A DNA stretch of 64,000 bases from RGIG2206 sp045648425 (GTDB lineage: Bacteria; Bacillota; Clostridia; Oscillospirales; Acutalibacteraceae): the NCBI GenBank assembly GCA_045648425.1, contig JAZRNV010000089.1, positions 1 through 64,000 of the forward strand. The letters run 5' to 3'. The notes beneath the pieces are model-generated. The model did no database searches, was not told where the DNA came from, and saw nothing but the letters and a program-made list of their open reading frames with translations. Position numbers and translations under genes: made by a program. This document shows positions 48,168 to 56,963 of the stretch, piece after piece. The number at the start of each line of letters is the position of its first letter. Within the stretch, counting starts at the first letter, position 1.

Positions 48168-49902
48168 CGCTATCACCTCCTTGGTTTTGCTGCTCATATA
48201 CCTCGCGGTATATCTCGCTTTGCTCAAGAAGCTGAGAATGGTTGCCCACGGCAGTAATTTTGCCGTTATCCATAACAATAATCATATCGGCATCCTTAAC
48301 CGATGCTATGCGCTGAGCAATAATAATCTTGGTGGTTTCAGGTATGAAGCACTTGAAGCCCTCGCGAATAAGAGCATCCGTCTTGGTGTCAACCGCGCTG
48401 GTGGAGTCATCCAAAATAAGAATTTTGGGCTTTTTAAGCAATGCGCGAGCAATACACAAGCGCTGCTTTTGACCACCCGATACATTTGTTCCGCCCTGCT
48501 CGATTTTCGTATCGTATCCGTCAGGGAAGGATTGCACGAAATCATCTGCCTGTGCAAGACGGCAGGCCTCTATCATTTCTTCATCGGTAGCGTTGGGGTC
48601 GCCCCAGCGCAAATTGTCTTTTATGGTGCCCGAAAAAAGCAGATTTTTTTGCAAAACCATAGCAACACTGTCTCGCAAGGTTTCAAGGTCATACTCTTTA
48701 ACATTGCGACCGCCCACCTTAACGGCGCCGTCGGTAACATCGTAAAGACGGGAAATAAGCTGAACGAGGGTGGTTTTGCCCGAACCGGTACCACCGATTA
48801 TGCCCACCGTCATACCCGACGAAATGTGGATGTTTACACCCTCCAAAGCGTTGCGCTGAGCGGCGGCTGAATATTTAAAGTTAACCGATTCAAAATCGAC
48901 AGAGCCGTCGGCAACCTCCATAATCGGATTTTCGGGGTTGCGAAGAGCCGGCTCTTCGCTTAACACCTCGTAAATACGCTTAAAGGATTCGGCTGATATG
49001 GTAATGATAACATAAATCATTGAAAGCATCATAAGTGACATAAGCACCTGTATGCCATAGGTGAGCATAGCCGAAATCTGGCCTACATCAATGAGGGTGC
49101 CCTTGCTTTCAATAACCATCTTTGAGCCGACGAAAAGGATGAACACCATATTAAAATAAATGCAAAACTGCATTAAAGGTGAGTTGAGAGCCACAATACG
49201 CTCGGCCTTAGTAAAATCACCGCATATATCATCGGCGGCCTTGCCGAACTTTTGCTTTTCGTAATCTTCACGGGAAAAGCCCTTAACCACGCGCATTCCG
49301 CGCACATTCTCTTCGATAGATTCGTTGAGACGGTCGTATTTTTTAAAGACGCGGCGGAAGGCAGGCATTGCCTTGCGGCTGACGGCATAAAGGCCCAGAG
49401 CCAGCACGGGAATGACCACAACAAATGCCGTTGCCAGGAAGCCGCCCATAATATAAGCCATAACCACCGAGAATATAAGCATAAGGGGTGAACGGATGGC
49501 GGTGCGGATTATCATCATATAAGACATCTGCACATTGGAAATATCGGTAGTCATTCGGGTAACCAGCGAAGAGGTTGAAAACTTGTCTATATTTTCAAAG
49601 GTGTAGGTCTGAACCTTATAATAAAGGTCTTTACGCAAATTTTTGGCAAATCCGCAGGATGCCTTGGCGCAGGTGTAACCTGCTACACCTCCGCAGCAGA
49701 GAGATATTATCGCCAACAATATCAGCAACAGACCGGTGTTGATAATCTCACTAACCTCTGCACCGGCTTTTATGCGGTTAACAAGATCGGCCGTGATGAA
49801 GGGAATAGCTGTTTCAATAATTGCCTCAAGCACAATAAGAATCAAGGTGATTATTGTCGGTCTTTTGTATTCCCGTATACAGCAGGCAAGACGTTTTATC
49901 AT
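48160..49902 (-). CDS. ABC exporter half-transporter, degenerate-site subunit of a heterodimer
   Basis: A 580-residue partner of the preceding entry: six membrane helices, Walker A GGTGSGKTT, signature VSGGQKQR and Walker B ILILDDSTSAVD, in which the catalytic Glu is replaced by Asp. This is the hallmark of the non-hydrolysing site of BmrC/BmrD-, YheI/YheH- or TM287/288-like heterodimers. It is the first gene of the pair, transcribed from the promoter at 49951-49979, and its stop codon lies within the start of the partner gene. Confidence 0.92.
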   Translation of the reverse strand: MIKRLACCIREYKRPTIITLILIVLEAIIETAIPFITADLVNRIKAGAEVSEIINTGLLLILLAIISLCCGGVAGYTCAKASCGFAKNLRKDLYYKVQTYTFENIDKFSTSSLVTRMTTDISNVQMSYMMIIRTAIRSPLMLIFSVVMAYIMGGFLATAFVVVIPVLALGLYAVSRKAMPAFRRVFKKYDRLNESIEENVRGMRVVKGFSREDYEKQKFGKAADDICGDFTKAERIVALNSPLMQFCIYFNMVFILFVGSKMVIESKGTLIDVGQISAMLTYGIQVLMSLMMLSMIYVIITISAESFKRIYEVLSEEPALRNPENPIMEVADGSVDFESVNFKYSAAAQRNALEGVNIHISSGMTVGIIGGTGSGKTTLVQLISRLYDVTDGAVKVGGRNVKEYDLETLRDSVAMVLQKNLLFSGTIKDNLRWGDPNATDEEMIEACRLAQADDFVQSFPDGYDTKIEQGGTNVSGGQKQRLCIARALLKKPKILILDDSTSAVDTKTDALIREGFKCFIPETTKIIIAQRIASVKDADMIIVMDNGKITAVGNHSQLLEQSEIYREVYEQQNQGGDSDE

Positions 49903-49950
49903 TTTGTGGTCATCATCCTTTTAAATGGTTTTTTACATTCGCATTATATA

Positions 49951-49979
49951 ATTATAACCATTTTTTGATTTAAGTTCAA
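49951..49979 (-). promoter_or_regulatory. Promoter for the ABC exporter pair
   Basis: Minus-strand TTGAAC, 17-base spacer, TATAAT, about 45 bases upstream of the start. Confidence 0.8.
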
Positions 49980-50012
49980 GAGCGTTTTTTGTAAAAATTC
50001 TTTTAATACAAT

Positions 50013-50060
50013 AAAACTAAAAGTCACGATAACGCCGGGCGCATCGTGACTTTTAGTTTT
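50013..50060 (-). terminator. Terminator after the cysteine synthase gene
   Basis: AAAACTAAAAGTCACGAT / ATCGTGACTTTTAGTTTT, a perfect 18-base stem with a 12-base loop, directly after the stop codon. Confidence 0.9.
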
Positions 50061-50988
50061 ATTCAAATAAGGGTGTTGAAAAATAGCGTTCAGCTGTATC
50101 AGGCAGCACGGTAACAACCGTTTTACCCTTGCCAAGCATCTTTGCCAGCTTGATTGCAGCGGCCACATTTGTGCCGCTGGATATGCCACACATAATGCCC
50201 TCTTTTGAGGCCAGCTCCTTAGCTGTTTTTATGGCCTCGTCATCTTTAATGATGCAAATATCACTGATTATGCCTTGATTAAGGATGGGAGGAATTAATC
50301 CGTCGCCGATACCCATTTGAATATGGGTGCCGATAGAGCCGCCCGAAAGTATTGCAGCGTGCTCGGGCTCAACTGCCCAAATCACCATATCGGGGTTTTG
50401 TGATTTAAGCACCTCACCGATACCGGTAATGGTGCCGCCCGTGCCTATACCTGAGCAAAAGCCGTGAATGGGGCCTTCAACCGCATCAATAATCTCTTTG
50501 GCGGTTTGCTGACGCTGAATATCGGGATTGGCAGGATTCTCAAACTGTTGAGGCACAAAAACATTCTTATCTTCTGCCTTCATTTTGAGGGCGAGAGCAA
50601 CACACTCTTCAATACAGTCGCCGATATTGCCGTCATCATGAACAAGCATTACGCTTGCACCGTAATGTTCAACCAGCTTTCTGCGCTCTTCACTGACGGA
50701 ATCGGGCATAATTATGCAGGTTTTATAGCCCCTTACAGCGCCCACAAGAGCAAGACCTATGCCCTGGTTGCCGCTGGTGGGCTCAACAATAACAGTGTCT
50801 TTGTTGATAAGCCCCTTTTGCTCGGCATCAAGAATCATATTAAAGGCCGTTCGGGTTTTTATTGAGCCGCCCACGTTGAGGCCTTCAAACTTTACAAGTA
50901 TTTGAGCCCCATCGGGATCAGCAATTCTATTAAGGCGGATTATGGGAGTGTTACCCATCGCCTCAAGTATATTGTTACAAATCATCAT
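50059..50988 (-). CDS. cysK: PLP-dependent cysteine synthase family protein
   Basis: A 309-residue fold type II pyridoxal-phosphate enzyme that would make L-cysteine from O-acetylserine and sulfide. The cofactor lysine is in GGSIKTRTAFNMI (about residue 44), the phosphate cradle is GIGTGGTITG, and the substrate loop is PTSGNQGIGLA. The canonical enzyme reads SVKDR and TSGNTG at the last two, so this belongs to a divergent Clostridia-type subgroup; cysteine synthase is the best call, but a related beta-replacement reaction is possible. GGAGGT lies just before two successive ATGs. The gene is monocistronic. Confidence 0.85.
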   Translation of the reverse strand: MMICNNILEAMGNTPIIRLNRIADPDGAQILVKFEGLNVGGSIKTRTAFNMILDAEQKGLINKDTVIVEPTSGNQGIGLALVGAVRGYKTCIIMPDSVSEERRKLVEHYGASVMLVHDDGNIGDCIEECVALALKMKAEDKNVFVPQQFENPANPDIQRQQTAKEIIDAVEGPIHGFCSGIGTGGTITGIGEVLKSQNPDMVIWAVEPEHAAILSGGSIGTHIQMGIGDGLIPPILNQGIISDICIIKDDEAIKTAKELASKEGIMCGISSGTNVAAAIKLAKMLGKGKTVVTVLPDTAERYFSTPLFE

Positions 50989-51017
50989 TTACCTCCAAAA
51001 GGTCAGTAACGCAATAC

Positions 51018-51046
51018 ATTATATGCTTTTTGGCGACTTTTGTCAA
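51018..51046 (-). promoter_or_regulatory. Consensus promoter for cysK overlapping the znuB stop codon
   Basis: Minus-strand TTGACA, 17-base spacer, TATAAT. The -35 hexamer includes the TGA stop codon of the zinc permease gene. Confidence 0.88.
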
Positions 51047-51888
51047 CAACCGCGGCGAATTTTGCCTGCCAAAGTGCACAGCAAAAAGGCAACGCAGTTG
51101 GCGGCTACAATGGTTGCACCCACAGGAGCATCCAACAGCACTGACAAGCCAAAGCCCACCGAGGCACAGGTAACCGAAATTATTGCCGTTGCCAGAGTGA
51201 CCGAGCGGAAACTGCGGAAAATACGCATAGCCGATATGGCAGGAAAAATCACCAAGGCAGATATAAGCAAGGAGCCCACCAAATTCATAGCCAAAACTAT
51301 TACCACAGCTATAATTACTGCAATAAGAGTGTTGTAAACCGAGGTTTTAAGTCCGCCTGCGCGGGCGAAATCTTCATCAAAGGTAACGGCAAAAAGTCGG
51401 TTGTAGAAAAGCAAAAAGGTTATAAGCACCGCCACCGACAGCACCGCACAAATAAGCACCTGCGTCTCATCAAGAGAAAGCACAGAGGCCGAACCGAAGA
51501 GAGTGGTGCAAACATCACCCGAAAGATTGGCAGCGCCCGAAAACATATTAAGCAGCAAATAGCCAAAGGCCAACGCGCCAACAGACATCATAGCGATAGC
51601 GGCATCGCCCTTTATTTTGGCGTTTTGGCCCACACGAAGCAAAAGCACCGCGCATATAACCGTAATGGGTAACACCACAATCATATTTTGGGTAACGTTA
51701 AGCACCGATGCAATGGCCAACGCACCGAACGCAACGTGAGACAGTCCGTCACCGATAAAGGACATTCTTTTAAGCACAAGAGTTACGCCAAAAAGGGATG
51801 CACACAAAGAGGTAAGAATGGCCACAATCAAGGCATAGCGTACAAAAGGATAGCTGAAGGCCTCTGCAAAAAGCTCAAAGGAATTCAT
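51043..51888 (-). CDS. znuB: Zinc ABC transporter permease
   Basis: A 281-residue permease of the ABC-3 family (ZnuB/AdcB type) with about eight membrane helices. Typical parts are SLFGVTLVLKRMSFIGDGLSH (from residue 31) and AMNLVGSLLISALVIFPAISAM. It is the last gene of zur-znuA-znuC-znuB and overlaps the ATPase gene by four bases. The context with a histidine-rich binding protein and a Fur-family regulator indicates zinc. Confidence 0.92.
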   Translation of the reverse strand: MNSFELFAEAFSYPFVRYALIVAILTSLCASLFGVTLVLKRMSFIGDGLSHVAFGALAIASVLNVTQNMIVVLPITVICAVLLLRVGQNAKIKGDAAIAMMSVGALAFGYLLLNMFSGAANLSGDVCTTLFGSASVLSLDETQVLICAVLSVAVLITFLLFYNRLFAVTFDEDFARAGGLKTSVYNTLIAVIIAVVIVLAMNLVGSLLISALVIFPAISAMRIFRSFRSVTLATAIISVTCASVGFGLSVLLDAPVGATIVAANCVAFLLCTLAGKIRRGC

Positions 51889-52595
51889 CGGTTACCCCTC
51901 CCCTCTGCTGACAGGCGCTTATAGTCATCACTTTTTAAGTAGTCTTCTTTGCTGTAAAAAACGGGAGTTGCACCGATATGTAATATTTTATCAGCATATT
52001 TTACCGTCGCCTCAACATCGTGAGAAATCATTATAACCGCAATTTTATCTTCCTTGTTAAGCTTGGCAATCAGCTCATACAATCGGCCTGCAATATGATT
52101 ATCAAGATTGGCCGCCGGCTCATCCAACAGCAAAAGCTTGCCCGTTGCACAAAGCGCCCGAGCCAACAATACCCTTTGCTGCTGCCCTCCCGAAAGGCGA
52201 CTGTAGCTGCGATTGGCGACACCCTCAAGCTCTAACCGCTTAATGGCCTTTTCTGCCGAAAGGCGCTGATGCTTGCTGTAAAATGGGCGCAGGCCCAAGC
52301 CGCTGACGCATCCCGACAGCACCACCTCTTTAACAGATGCAGGAAAATCGCGTTGTGCCGCCGTCTGCTGAGGCAGATATCCGATTTGGTTTTGTTTTAA
52401 TCCATCGTCCAGAGTGATTTCGCCCGAATAGGTTTTATGTAAACCAAGCAAAGCCCTCATCAAGGTGGTTTTGCCCGAGCCGTTTTCACCTACTACACAA
52501 ATATATTCACCCTGATTGACGGCGAAGTTTATATTTTCTGCCACGCTTACGTTTTCATAGGCAAGGCATACTTCCTTACAGGTTATAAGTGCCAC
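51885..52595 (-). CDS. znuC: Zinc ABC transporter ATP-binding protein
   Basis: A 236-residue ABC ATPase with Walker A GENGSGKTT, signature LSGGQQQRV and Walker B LLLLDEPAANLD. It starts with GTG at 52595 after GGGGGAT. The adjacent permease and high-affinity binding protein identify it as the ATPase of the zinc importer. Confidence 0.92.
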   Translation of the reverse strand: MALITCKEVCLAYENVSVAENINFAVNQGEYICVVGENGSGKTTLMRALLGLHKTYSGEITLDDGLKQNQIGYLPQQTAAQRDFPASVKEVVLSGCVSGLGLRPFYSKHQRLSAEKAIKRLELEGVANRSYSRLSGGQQQRVLLARALCATGKLLLLDEPAANLDNHIAGRLYELIAKLNKEDKIAVIMISHDVEATVKYADKILHIGATPVFYSKEDYLKSDDYKRLSAEGRGNR

Positions 52596-52606
52596 TTTTA
52601 TCCCCC

Positions 52607-53551
52607 TCAGCCAAGCGCTGTTTTTAATGTTTTCAGGTTTGATTGCATTACTGCCAAATAGCTTTTGCCGTCGGATATATCTTTGGCTGATACCGACTGC
52701 ATTGAGTCAAGAGACAGTATCTGTTGATTTTGATGCTTAGTGTTGTAAATGACCGTCTTTGCCAAGGATCGATCACTGCCCTCTATTATAAGCAGAGTTT
52801 TAATATGGTTATCATCTATCCACTTTGAAAGAGAAATTATCTGCTCAAAATCGGCATCGGTCTCGGTTGAGCAGCCGGGAAAGGCCGCCTGCCATTTGAT
52901 GCCGTAGTCATTCATAAGATAAACAAAAGGAAAGCGGTCTGCAAAAACCACGCTCTTGATTTTTGCGCTTTCGGTTACGGTACGATAGCTTTCATCAAGC
53001 TCAACGAGCTTGGCAACGTAGCTTTCATAATTTTGGTCATACTGCTGTTGATTTTCTTTATCCACTATCACAAGCAAATTGTGCAAATGCTCGCACACCT
53101 TAACGGCATTTTTAACCGAAAGCCACACATGCTCGTCATATTCACTGTGAGGGTGGTCTTCTCCCTCGTGATGATGATGGTCGTCGGTTAAAAGGATAAG
53201 CCCATCCTTCAAAACATCCATCAATTTTACCTTTTTGCCTGCAAAATCAGAGCTTTTTATGGCTTTATCCATCCATTGGTCGGATGAGCCGCCGTTATAA
53301 ACAACAACATCCGCCTTGCTCAAGGACAAAACATCGCTGACGGTGGGCTGGTAGGAGTGCATATCGGTGCCTCGGTCAGCAATTACCGAGACCTGTGTAT
53401 CGGTGTCGGCCACAAGATTTTTAACCCAATCATACTCGGCAAAAGAAGCGCAAACTATATTAAGTCGCTCATCCTCTGTTTTTTGACCGTTACATCCGCA
53501 AAAGGTCAAAGTAACAGCGAGCAAAACTATTAAACTTAAAATTCGTTTCAT
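52607..53551 (-). CDS. znuA: Zinc-binding lipoprotein of the ABC transporter (ZnuA/AdcA type)
   Basis: A 314-residue cluster A-I metal-binding protein. The start at 53551 has GGAGT seven bases upstream; the 22-codon extension overlaps the regulator gene and was rejected. The lipoprotein signal is MKRILSLIVLLAVTLTFCGC. Its metal ligands are expected in TDMHSYQPTVSD, DEHVWLSVKNA, and a later Asp/Glu; between them is the flexible His-rich loop DDHHHHEGEDHPH, which distinguishes zinc- from manganese-binding members. Confidence 0.92.
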   Translation of the reverse strand: MKRILSLIVLLAVTLTFCGCNGQKTEDERLNIVCASFAEYDWVKNLVADTDTQVSVIADRGTDMHSYQPTVSDVLSLSKADVVVYNGGSSDQWMDKAIKSSDFAGKKVKLMDVLKDGLILLTDDHHHHEGEDHPHSEYDEHVWLSVKNAVKVCEHLHNLLVIVDKENQQQYDQNYESYVAKLVELDESYRTVTESAKIKSVVFADRFPFVYLMNDYGIKWQAAFPGCSTETDADFEQIISLSKWIDDNHIKTLLIIEGSDRSLAKTVIYNTKHQNQQILSLDSMQSVSAKDISDGKSYLAVMQSNLKTLKTALG

Positions 53552-53561
53552 ATATACTCCG

Positions 53562-53951
53562 TCAGTTACATCCGCCGCAAAGGCCGTACAACACCGTGCG
53601 TCTGCTGTCAATTTCAAAGTTACTGCTTTGCAAAGCGGCCTTTAAAGCGCCCTCTGCCCTTTTGTTTTGCATATGAAAAATCTTTCCGCAACGGGTGCAT
53701 TGCATATGAATATGGTCACAGCAGGCCTTGGCCGCAACATATTGATAGGTCAGGCGCCCCTCTTCATCGGCTGAGCGGATGAGTCGCCCGTCTTGCACCA
53801 TACGGTCAAGGTTTCGATAAACAGCACTTTTTGATATGTCGCCCACCGACTGTAAATCGGTAGCAATCTGCTCAGCGGTCAGATGACGGTCGCGGTGGGA
53901 TTCAAAATAGTCGGTAAGCATCTTTCGCTTTGCGGTCACATACTCTTTCAC
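53562..53951 (-). CDS. zur: Fur-family transcriptional regulator, probable zinc uptake regulator Zur
   Basis: A 129-residue Fur-family repressor starting with GTG at 53951 after AGGTG. It has the winged-helix region LTAEQIATDLQ and ISKSAVYRNLDRMVQDG, the regulatory metal region CDHIHMQCTRCGKIFHM, and the structural zinc site formed by CTRC and the C-terminal CGGC. Its gene heads the zinc ABC transporter operon, and a Fur-type palindrome overlaps its promoter, so it probably represses itself and the transporter when zinc is plentiful. PerR or Fur identity is less likely given the neighbours. Confidence 0.9.
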   Translation of the reverse strand: MKEYVTAKRKMLTDYFESHRDRHLTAEQIATDLQSVGDISKSAVYRNLDRMVQDGRLIRSADEEGRLTYQYVAAKACCDHIHMQCTRCGKIFHMQNKRAEGALKAALQSSNFEIDSRRTVLYGLCGGCN

Positions 53952-53968
53952 GGAAATTCACCTCTTAC

Positions 53969-53991
53969 AATTTGCGAATGAGTCGCAAATT
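53969..53991 (-). promoter_or_regulatory. Fur-type operator of the zur-znuACB operon
   Basis: AATTTGCGA-N5-TCGCAAATT, a perfect nine-base inverted repeat just downstream of the -10 element. Read as a 7-1-7 box it is TGCGAAT-G-AGTCGCA, one mismatch from perfect symmetry, the architecture bound by Fur-family proteins. Confidence 0.75.
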
Positions 53992-54020
53992 ATTATAAAT
54001 CCATTTCTACAATTTGTCAA
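53992..54020 (-). promoter_or_regulatory. Consensus promoter of the zur-znuACB operon
   Basis: Minus-strand TTGACA, 17-base spacer, TATAAT; the adjoining palindrome at 53969-53991 touches the -10 hexamer. Confidence 0.9.
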
Positions 54021-54023
54021 CAA

Positions 54024-54057
54024 AAAATCAGCAGAAGTTTTAACCTCTGCTGATTTT
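54024..54057 (-). terminator. Terminator after proA
   Basis: AAAATCAGCAGA / (C)TCTGCTGATTTT stem of about 12 bases with a T-run on the minus strand, right after the proA stop and directly before the zur promoter. Confidence 0.88.
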
Positions 54058-54058
54058 C

Positions 54059-55318
54059 TTATCTTATTTGGCCATCGCCTTTTATTATGTATTTGTAGGT
54101 ACACAGCTCACCCAAGCCCATAGGGCCTCTTGCGTGCAGGCGCTGTGTAGATATGCCCATTTCGCATCCAAGCCCAAACTCGCCACCATCGGTAAAACGC
54201 GTAGACACGTTAACATATACCGATGAGCTGTCAACCATTCGGGTAAAGAGCTTGGCGGCATCCTCATTTTGGGTAACAATGGCCTCGCTGTGGCCGGTAG
54301 AGTGGGCGGCTATATGACCTGCCGCATCCTCAACCCCATCAACAACCTTGACGGCAAGAATGTAATCCAAAAACTCGGTGTCAAAGTCGGTCGCTGAAGC
54401 AGGTGTGCCATCAATATACTCGGCGGCTTGACTGTCTAAACGCAATTCGACGGGAGTGAGGCCCTGCGCTGCTCGGTCATCCACCAGCATTTTTTGCATA
54501 AGGGGTAAAAATTCGGAGGCAATATCCTTGTGAACAAGACAAACCTCAGCCGCATTGCATACTGAGGGACGGCTTGTTTTTGCATTGTTTATAATGCTGA
54601 GCGCCTTTTGAAGGTCAGCGGCGCGGTCAATATAAACGTGGCAAATGCCTGTTCCCGTTTGAATGCAGGGCACCTTGGCATTTTCGGTGCAAGCCCTTAT
54701 GAGCCCTGCCCCACCACGGGGTATAAGCAAATCAACATAGCCCACGGCGGTCATCAAACGGTTGGCGCCCTCCCGAGAGGTATCATCCAGCAGATTAATA
54801 ACATCCTCGTGAATGTCTGCGGCCTCAAGGCCCTTTTTAAGCCATTTAACAATGGCGCTGCAGGAGCGGTGAGAATCACTGCCGCAACGCAGCACGCAAA
54901 CACTGCCGCTCATTAAAGCAAGGGCGGCGGCGTCTGAGGTAACGTTTGGACGACTTTCATAAATAATAGCAATAACTCCCATAGGTACTGCTGTTTTTTC
55001 GATAATCATTCCGTTGGGGCGTGCTACCTTATCAAGCACCCTGCCAACGGGATCGGGCAAAGCTGCAACCTGGCGAATGCCCTCTGCCATTGCTGCAATT
55101 CTTTTTTCATCCAGCTTAAGGCGGTCAAGCATTACATCGCTGATTTTGCCCTTGGCGGCCGCCATATCGGCATCGTTTGCCTCGAGAATATCAGCGGTGC
55201 CTTTTATAAGATGTAAGGCCATCTGCTCAAGGGCCGCCTGCTTTTGCTCGGTTGACAGCAGCGCAGGAATGCTTTTAACTCCTTTGGCCGCAGACAGTAT
55301 GCTGTCGGTTGTTCTCAT
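54059..55318 (-). CDS. proA: Glutamate-5-semialdehyde dehydrogenase (gamma-glutamyl phosphate reductase)
   Basis: A 419-residue NADPH-dependent enzyme, second step of proline synthesis, reducing gamma-glutamyl phosphate. Conserved parts: VIAIIYESRPNVTSDAAALA (in part), LIPRGGAGLI, the active-site cysteine region KTSRPSVCNAAEVCLVHK, and the C-terminal FTDGGEFGLGCEMGISTQRLHARGPMGL (in part). It is the last gene of proC-proB-proA. Confidence 0.96.
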   Translation of the reverse strand: MRTTDSILSAAKGVKSIPALLSTEQKQAALEQMALHLIKGTADILEANDADMAAAKGKISDVMLDRLKLDEKRIAAMAEGIRQVAALPDPVGRVLDKVARPNGMIIEKTAVPMGVIAIIYESRPNVTSDAAALALMSGSVCVLRCGSDSHRSCSAIVKWLKKGLEAADIHEDVINLLDDTSREGANRLMTAVGYVDLLIPRGGAGLIRACTENAKVPCIQTGTGICHVYIDRAADLQKALSIINNAKTSRPSVCNAAEVCLVHKDIASEFLPLMQKMLVDDRAAQGLTPVELRLDSQAAEYIDGTPASATDFDTEFLDYILAVKVVDGVEDAAGHIAAHSTGHSEAIVTQNEDAAKLFTRMVDSSSVYVNVSTRFTDGGEFGLGCEMGISTQRLHARGPMGLGELCTYKYIIKGDGQIR

Positions 55319-55320
55319 AG

Positions 55321-56085
55321 TCAGTTGCCCCCCGTAAAGCGTGTGCCCACCAATTTTCCATCAATAATATCATACAAATCGTCGGGTCTGGCGCCGTTGG
55401 TGATAACCATATCAACGCCTTCGCCGGTAACGATAGAGGCAGCTCGCAGTTTGGTAGTCATTCCACCCGTGCCCATTTTGCCCGAATGACCTGCCAAAGA
55501 ATAAATCTCATCATCAACCTTTTCGACAATAGAAATGAGCTTGGCGTTGGCATCGGTGTGGGGATCAGCGGTATAAAGTCCGTCAATATCGCTGAGCAAC
55601 ACAAGCAAGTCTGCTTTGGCGCAAACGGTTACAATGGCCGCCAGCGTATCGTTATCACCCACTGCAATTTCTTGAGTAGCAATGGTGTCATTCTCGTTAA
55701 TAATGGGCAAAACACCCAGTTCAAGCAAACGGTAAATTGTGTTTTCAAAATTTTGCTTGCGGTCGCTGTGGTCAAGGTCATCACCCGTTAGCAAAATCTG
55801 TGCCACCACGTGGTTATATTCGGTAAAAAGCTTGTCATAGGTGTACATCAGTTCGCATTGGCCGACTGCCGCAGCTGCTTGCTTTGTAGGCATATCGGTG
55901 GGTCGGTCTTGGATAGGCAGCTTGCCTATACCCATACCGATTGCGCCCGATGAAACCAATATTATTTCGTGACCTGCGTTTTTAAGGTCGCTGAGCACCT
56001 TGCACAGCATTTCAACCTGACGGATGTTTAAGCATCCCGTTGAGTGAGCCAAAGTGGAGGTGCCTACTTTTACTACTACTCTCAT
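55321..56085 (-). CDS. proB: Glutamate 5-kinase, short form without PUA domain
   Basis: A 254-residue amino-acid kinase catalysing the first step of proline synthesis. Motifs: VVKVGTSTLAH, LVSSGAIGMGIGKL, INENDTIATQEIAVGDND and KMGTGGMTTKLRAASI. It ends after the kinase domain and lacks the C-terminal PUA domain of the E. coli type (about 367 residues), a form known in some Firmicutes. It is two bases upstream of proA. Confidence 0.95.
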   Translation of the reverse strand: MRVVVKVGTSTLAHSTGCLNIRQVEMLCKVLSDLKNAGHEIILVSSGAIGMGIGKLPIQDRPTDMPTKQAAAAVGQCELMYTYDKLFTEYNHVVAQILLTGDDLDHSDRKQNFENTIYRLLELGVLPIINENDTIATQEIAVGDNDTLAAIVTVCAKADLLVLLSDIDGLYTADPHTDANAKLISIVEKVDDEIYSLAGHSGKMGTGGMTTKLRAASIVTGEGVDMVITNGARPDDLYDIIDGKLVGTRFTGGN

Positions 56086-56089
56086 ATTA

Positions 56090-56893
56090 TCACTTTCCCA
56101 ATTCTTTCGTTCGGTTATAGGATGCGGTTACTGCATTGCCCACCAACCGGTAAAGCCCTTGATTTTCAAAGACGCGCACGCCTTCAATAGTACTGCCACC
56201 CGGAGAACACACCGCATCTTTCAATTTTTGGGGCTGCTCGCCGCTTTGAATAGCAAGGCGTGCCGCGCCTGCAACGGTATGCTCAGCATACATAAGTGCC
56301 TTTTCTTTTGGCAAACCGCAGCTCTCTGCAGCCAATGCCAGCGCTTCGATAAACTGATAGACAAAGGCGGGGCCACAACCCGACAAAGCACTGCCGGCAT
56401 CAATCAATTCTTCGGGCAACGGGTCAAGCATACCTGCGCCCTGCATAAGACGGCAAAACTCTATTGTCTGAACTTCGGTAGTTTCCCTTGTGCAATAAAG
56501 TATTACTCCCCCGCCTACCGATGCAGGAGTGTTTGGCATAATGCGTATGGTTGGCACCTTGCCGCCTATATACTTGTGTATGGCGGCAATTTCTACACCT
56601 GCAGCCATAGAAACAATAACAAATGGGGTTTTTCTTGACAAAAGCACCGGAGCCATTTCAGCCAAAACGGCAGCAATAATCTGTGGCTTGACAGCCATAA
56701 ATATAAACTCGGCCTCGGCCGCGCATTCAAGATTTGTGTAGGTTTTGCCGCCCAAAGCATCTGCCAGGGCTTGTGCTTTTGAAAGGTCGGCATCGGCAAA
56801 CATAAGAAGGCAACCGCTTTGTGCCGCTGACTTTGCCAAAGCGCCGCCCATGTTACCGCAGCCGATAAAGGCCACCTTTGTGTTAATGCCCAT
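56090..56893 (-). CDS. proC: Pyrroline-5-carboxylate reductase
   Basis: A 267-residue NAD(P)H-dependent reductase, last step of proline synthesis. The N-terminal nucleotide-binding region is VAFIGCGNMGGAL; further family parts are MAVKPQIIAAVL, RIMPNTPASVGGGV, LSGCGPAFVYQFIEAL and SPGGSTIEGVRVFE. The ATG at 56893 follows AAAGGTGG; a GTG four codons upstream is part of that site. It leads the proC-proB-proA operon, so the complete route from glutamate to proline is in one transcript. Confidence 0.95.
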   Translation of the reverse strand: MGINTKVAFIGCGNMGGALAKSAAQSGCLLMFADADLSKAQALADALGGKTYTNLECAAEAEFIFMAVKPQIIAAVLAEMAPVLLSRKTPFVIVSMAAGVEIAAIHKYIGGKVPTIRIMPNTPASVGGGVILYCTRETTEVQTIEFCRLMQGAGMLDPLPEELIDAGSALSGCGPAFVYQFIEALALAAESCGLPKEKALMYAEHTVAGAARLAIQSGEQPQKLKDAVCSPGGSTIEGVRVFENQGLYRLVGNAVTASYNRTKELGK

Positions 56894-56926
56894 AACTCTT
56901 GCCACCTTTAAAAATAGTTATAAACT

Positions 56927-56955
56927 ATAATAACACTCTGCTTATATTATGTCAA
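56927..56955 (-). promoter_or_regulatory. Promoter of the proC-proB-proA operon
   Basis: Minus-strand TTGACA, 17-base spacer, TATTAT, about 30 bases before the start codon. Confidence 0.82.
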
Positions 56956-56963
56956 GCGAGGGC

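Noticed and set aside
48064..48870. Plus-strand frame of 268 residues opposite the ABC exporter pair
   Set aside because: It is antisense to strongly conserved ABC motifs and has no ribosome site or recognisable domain.
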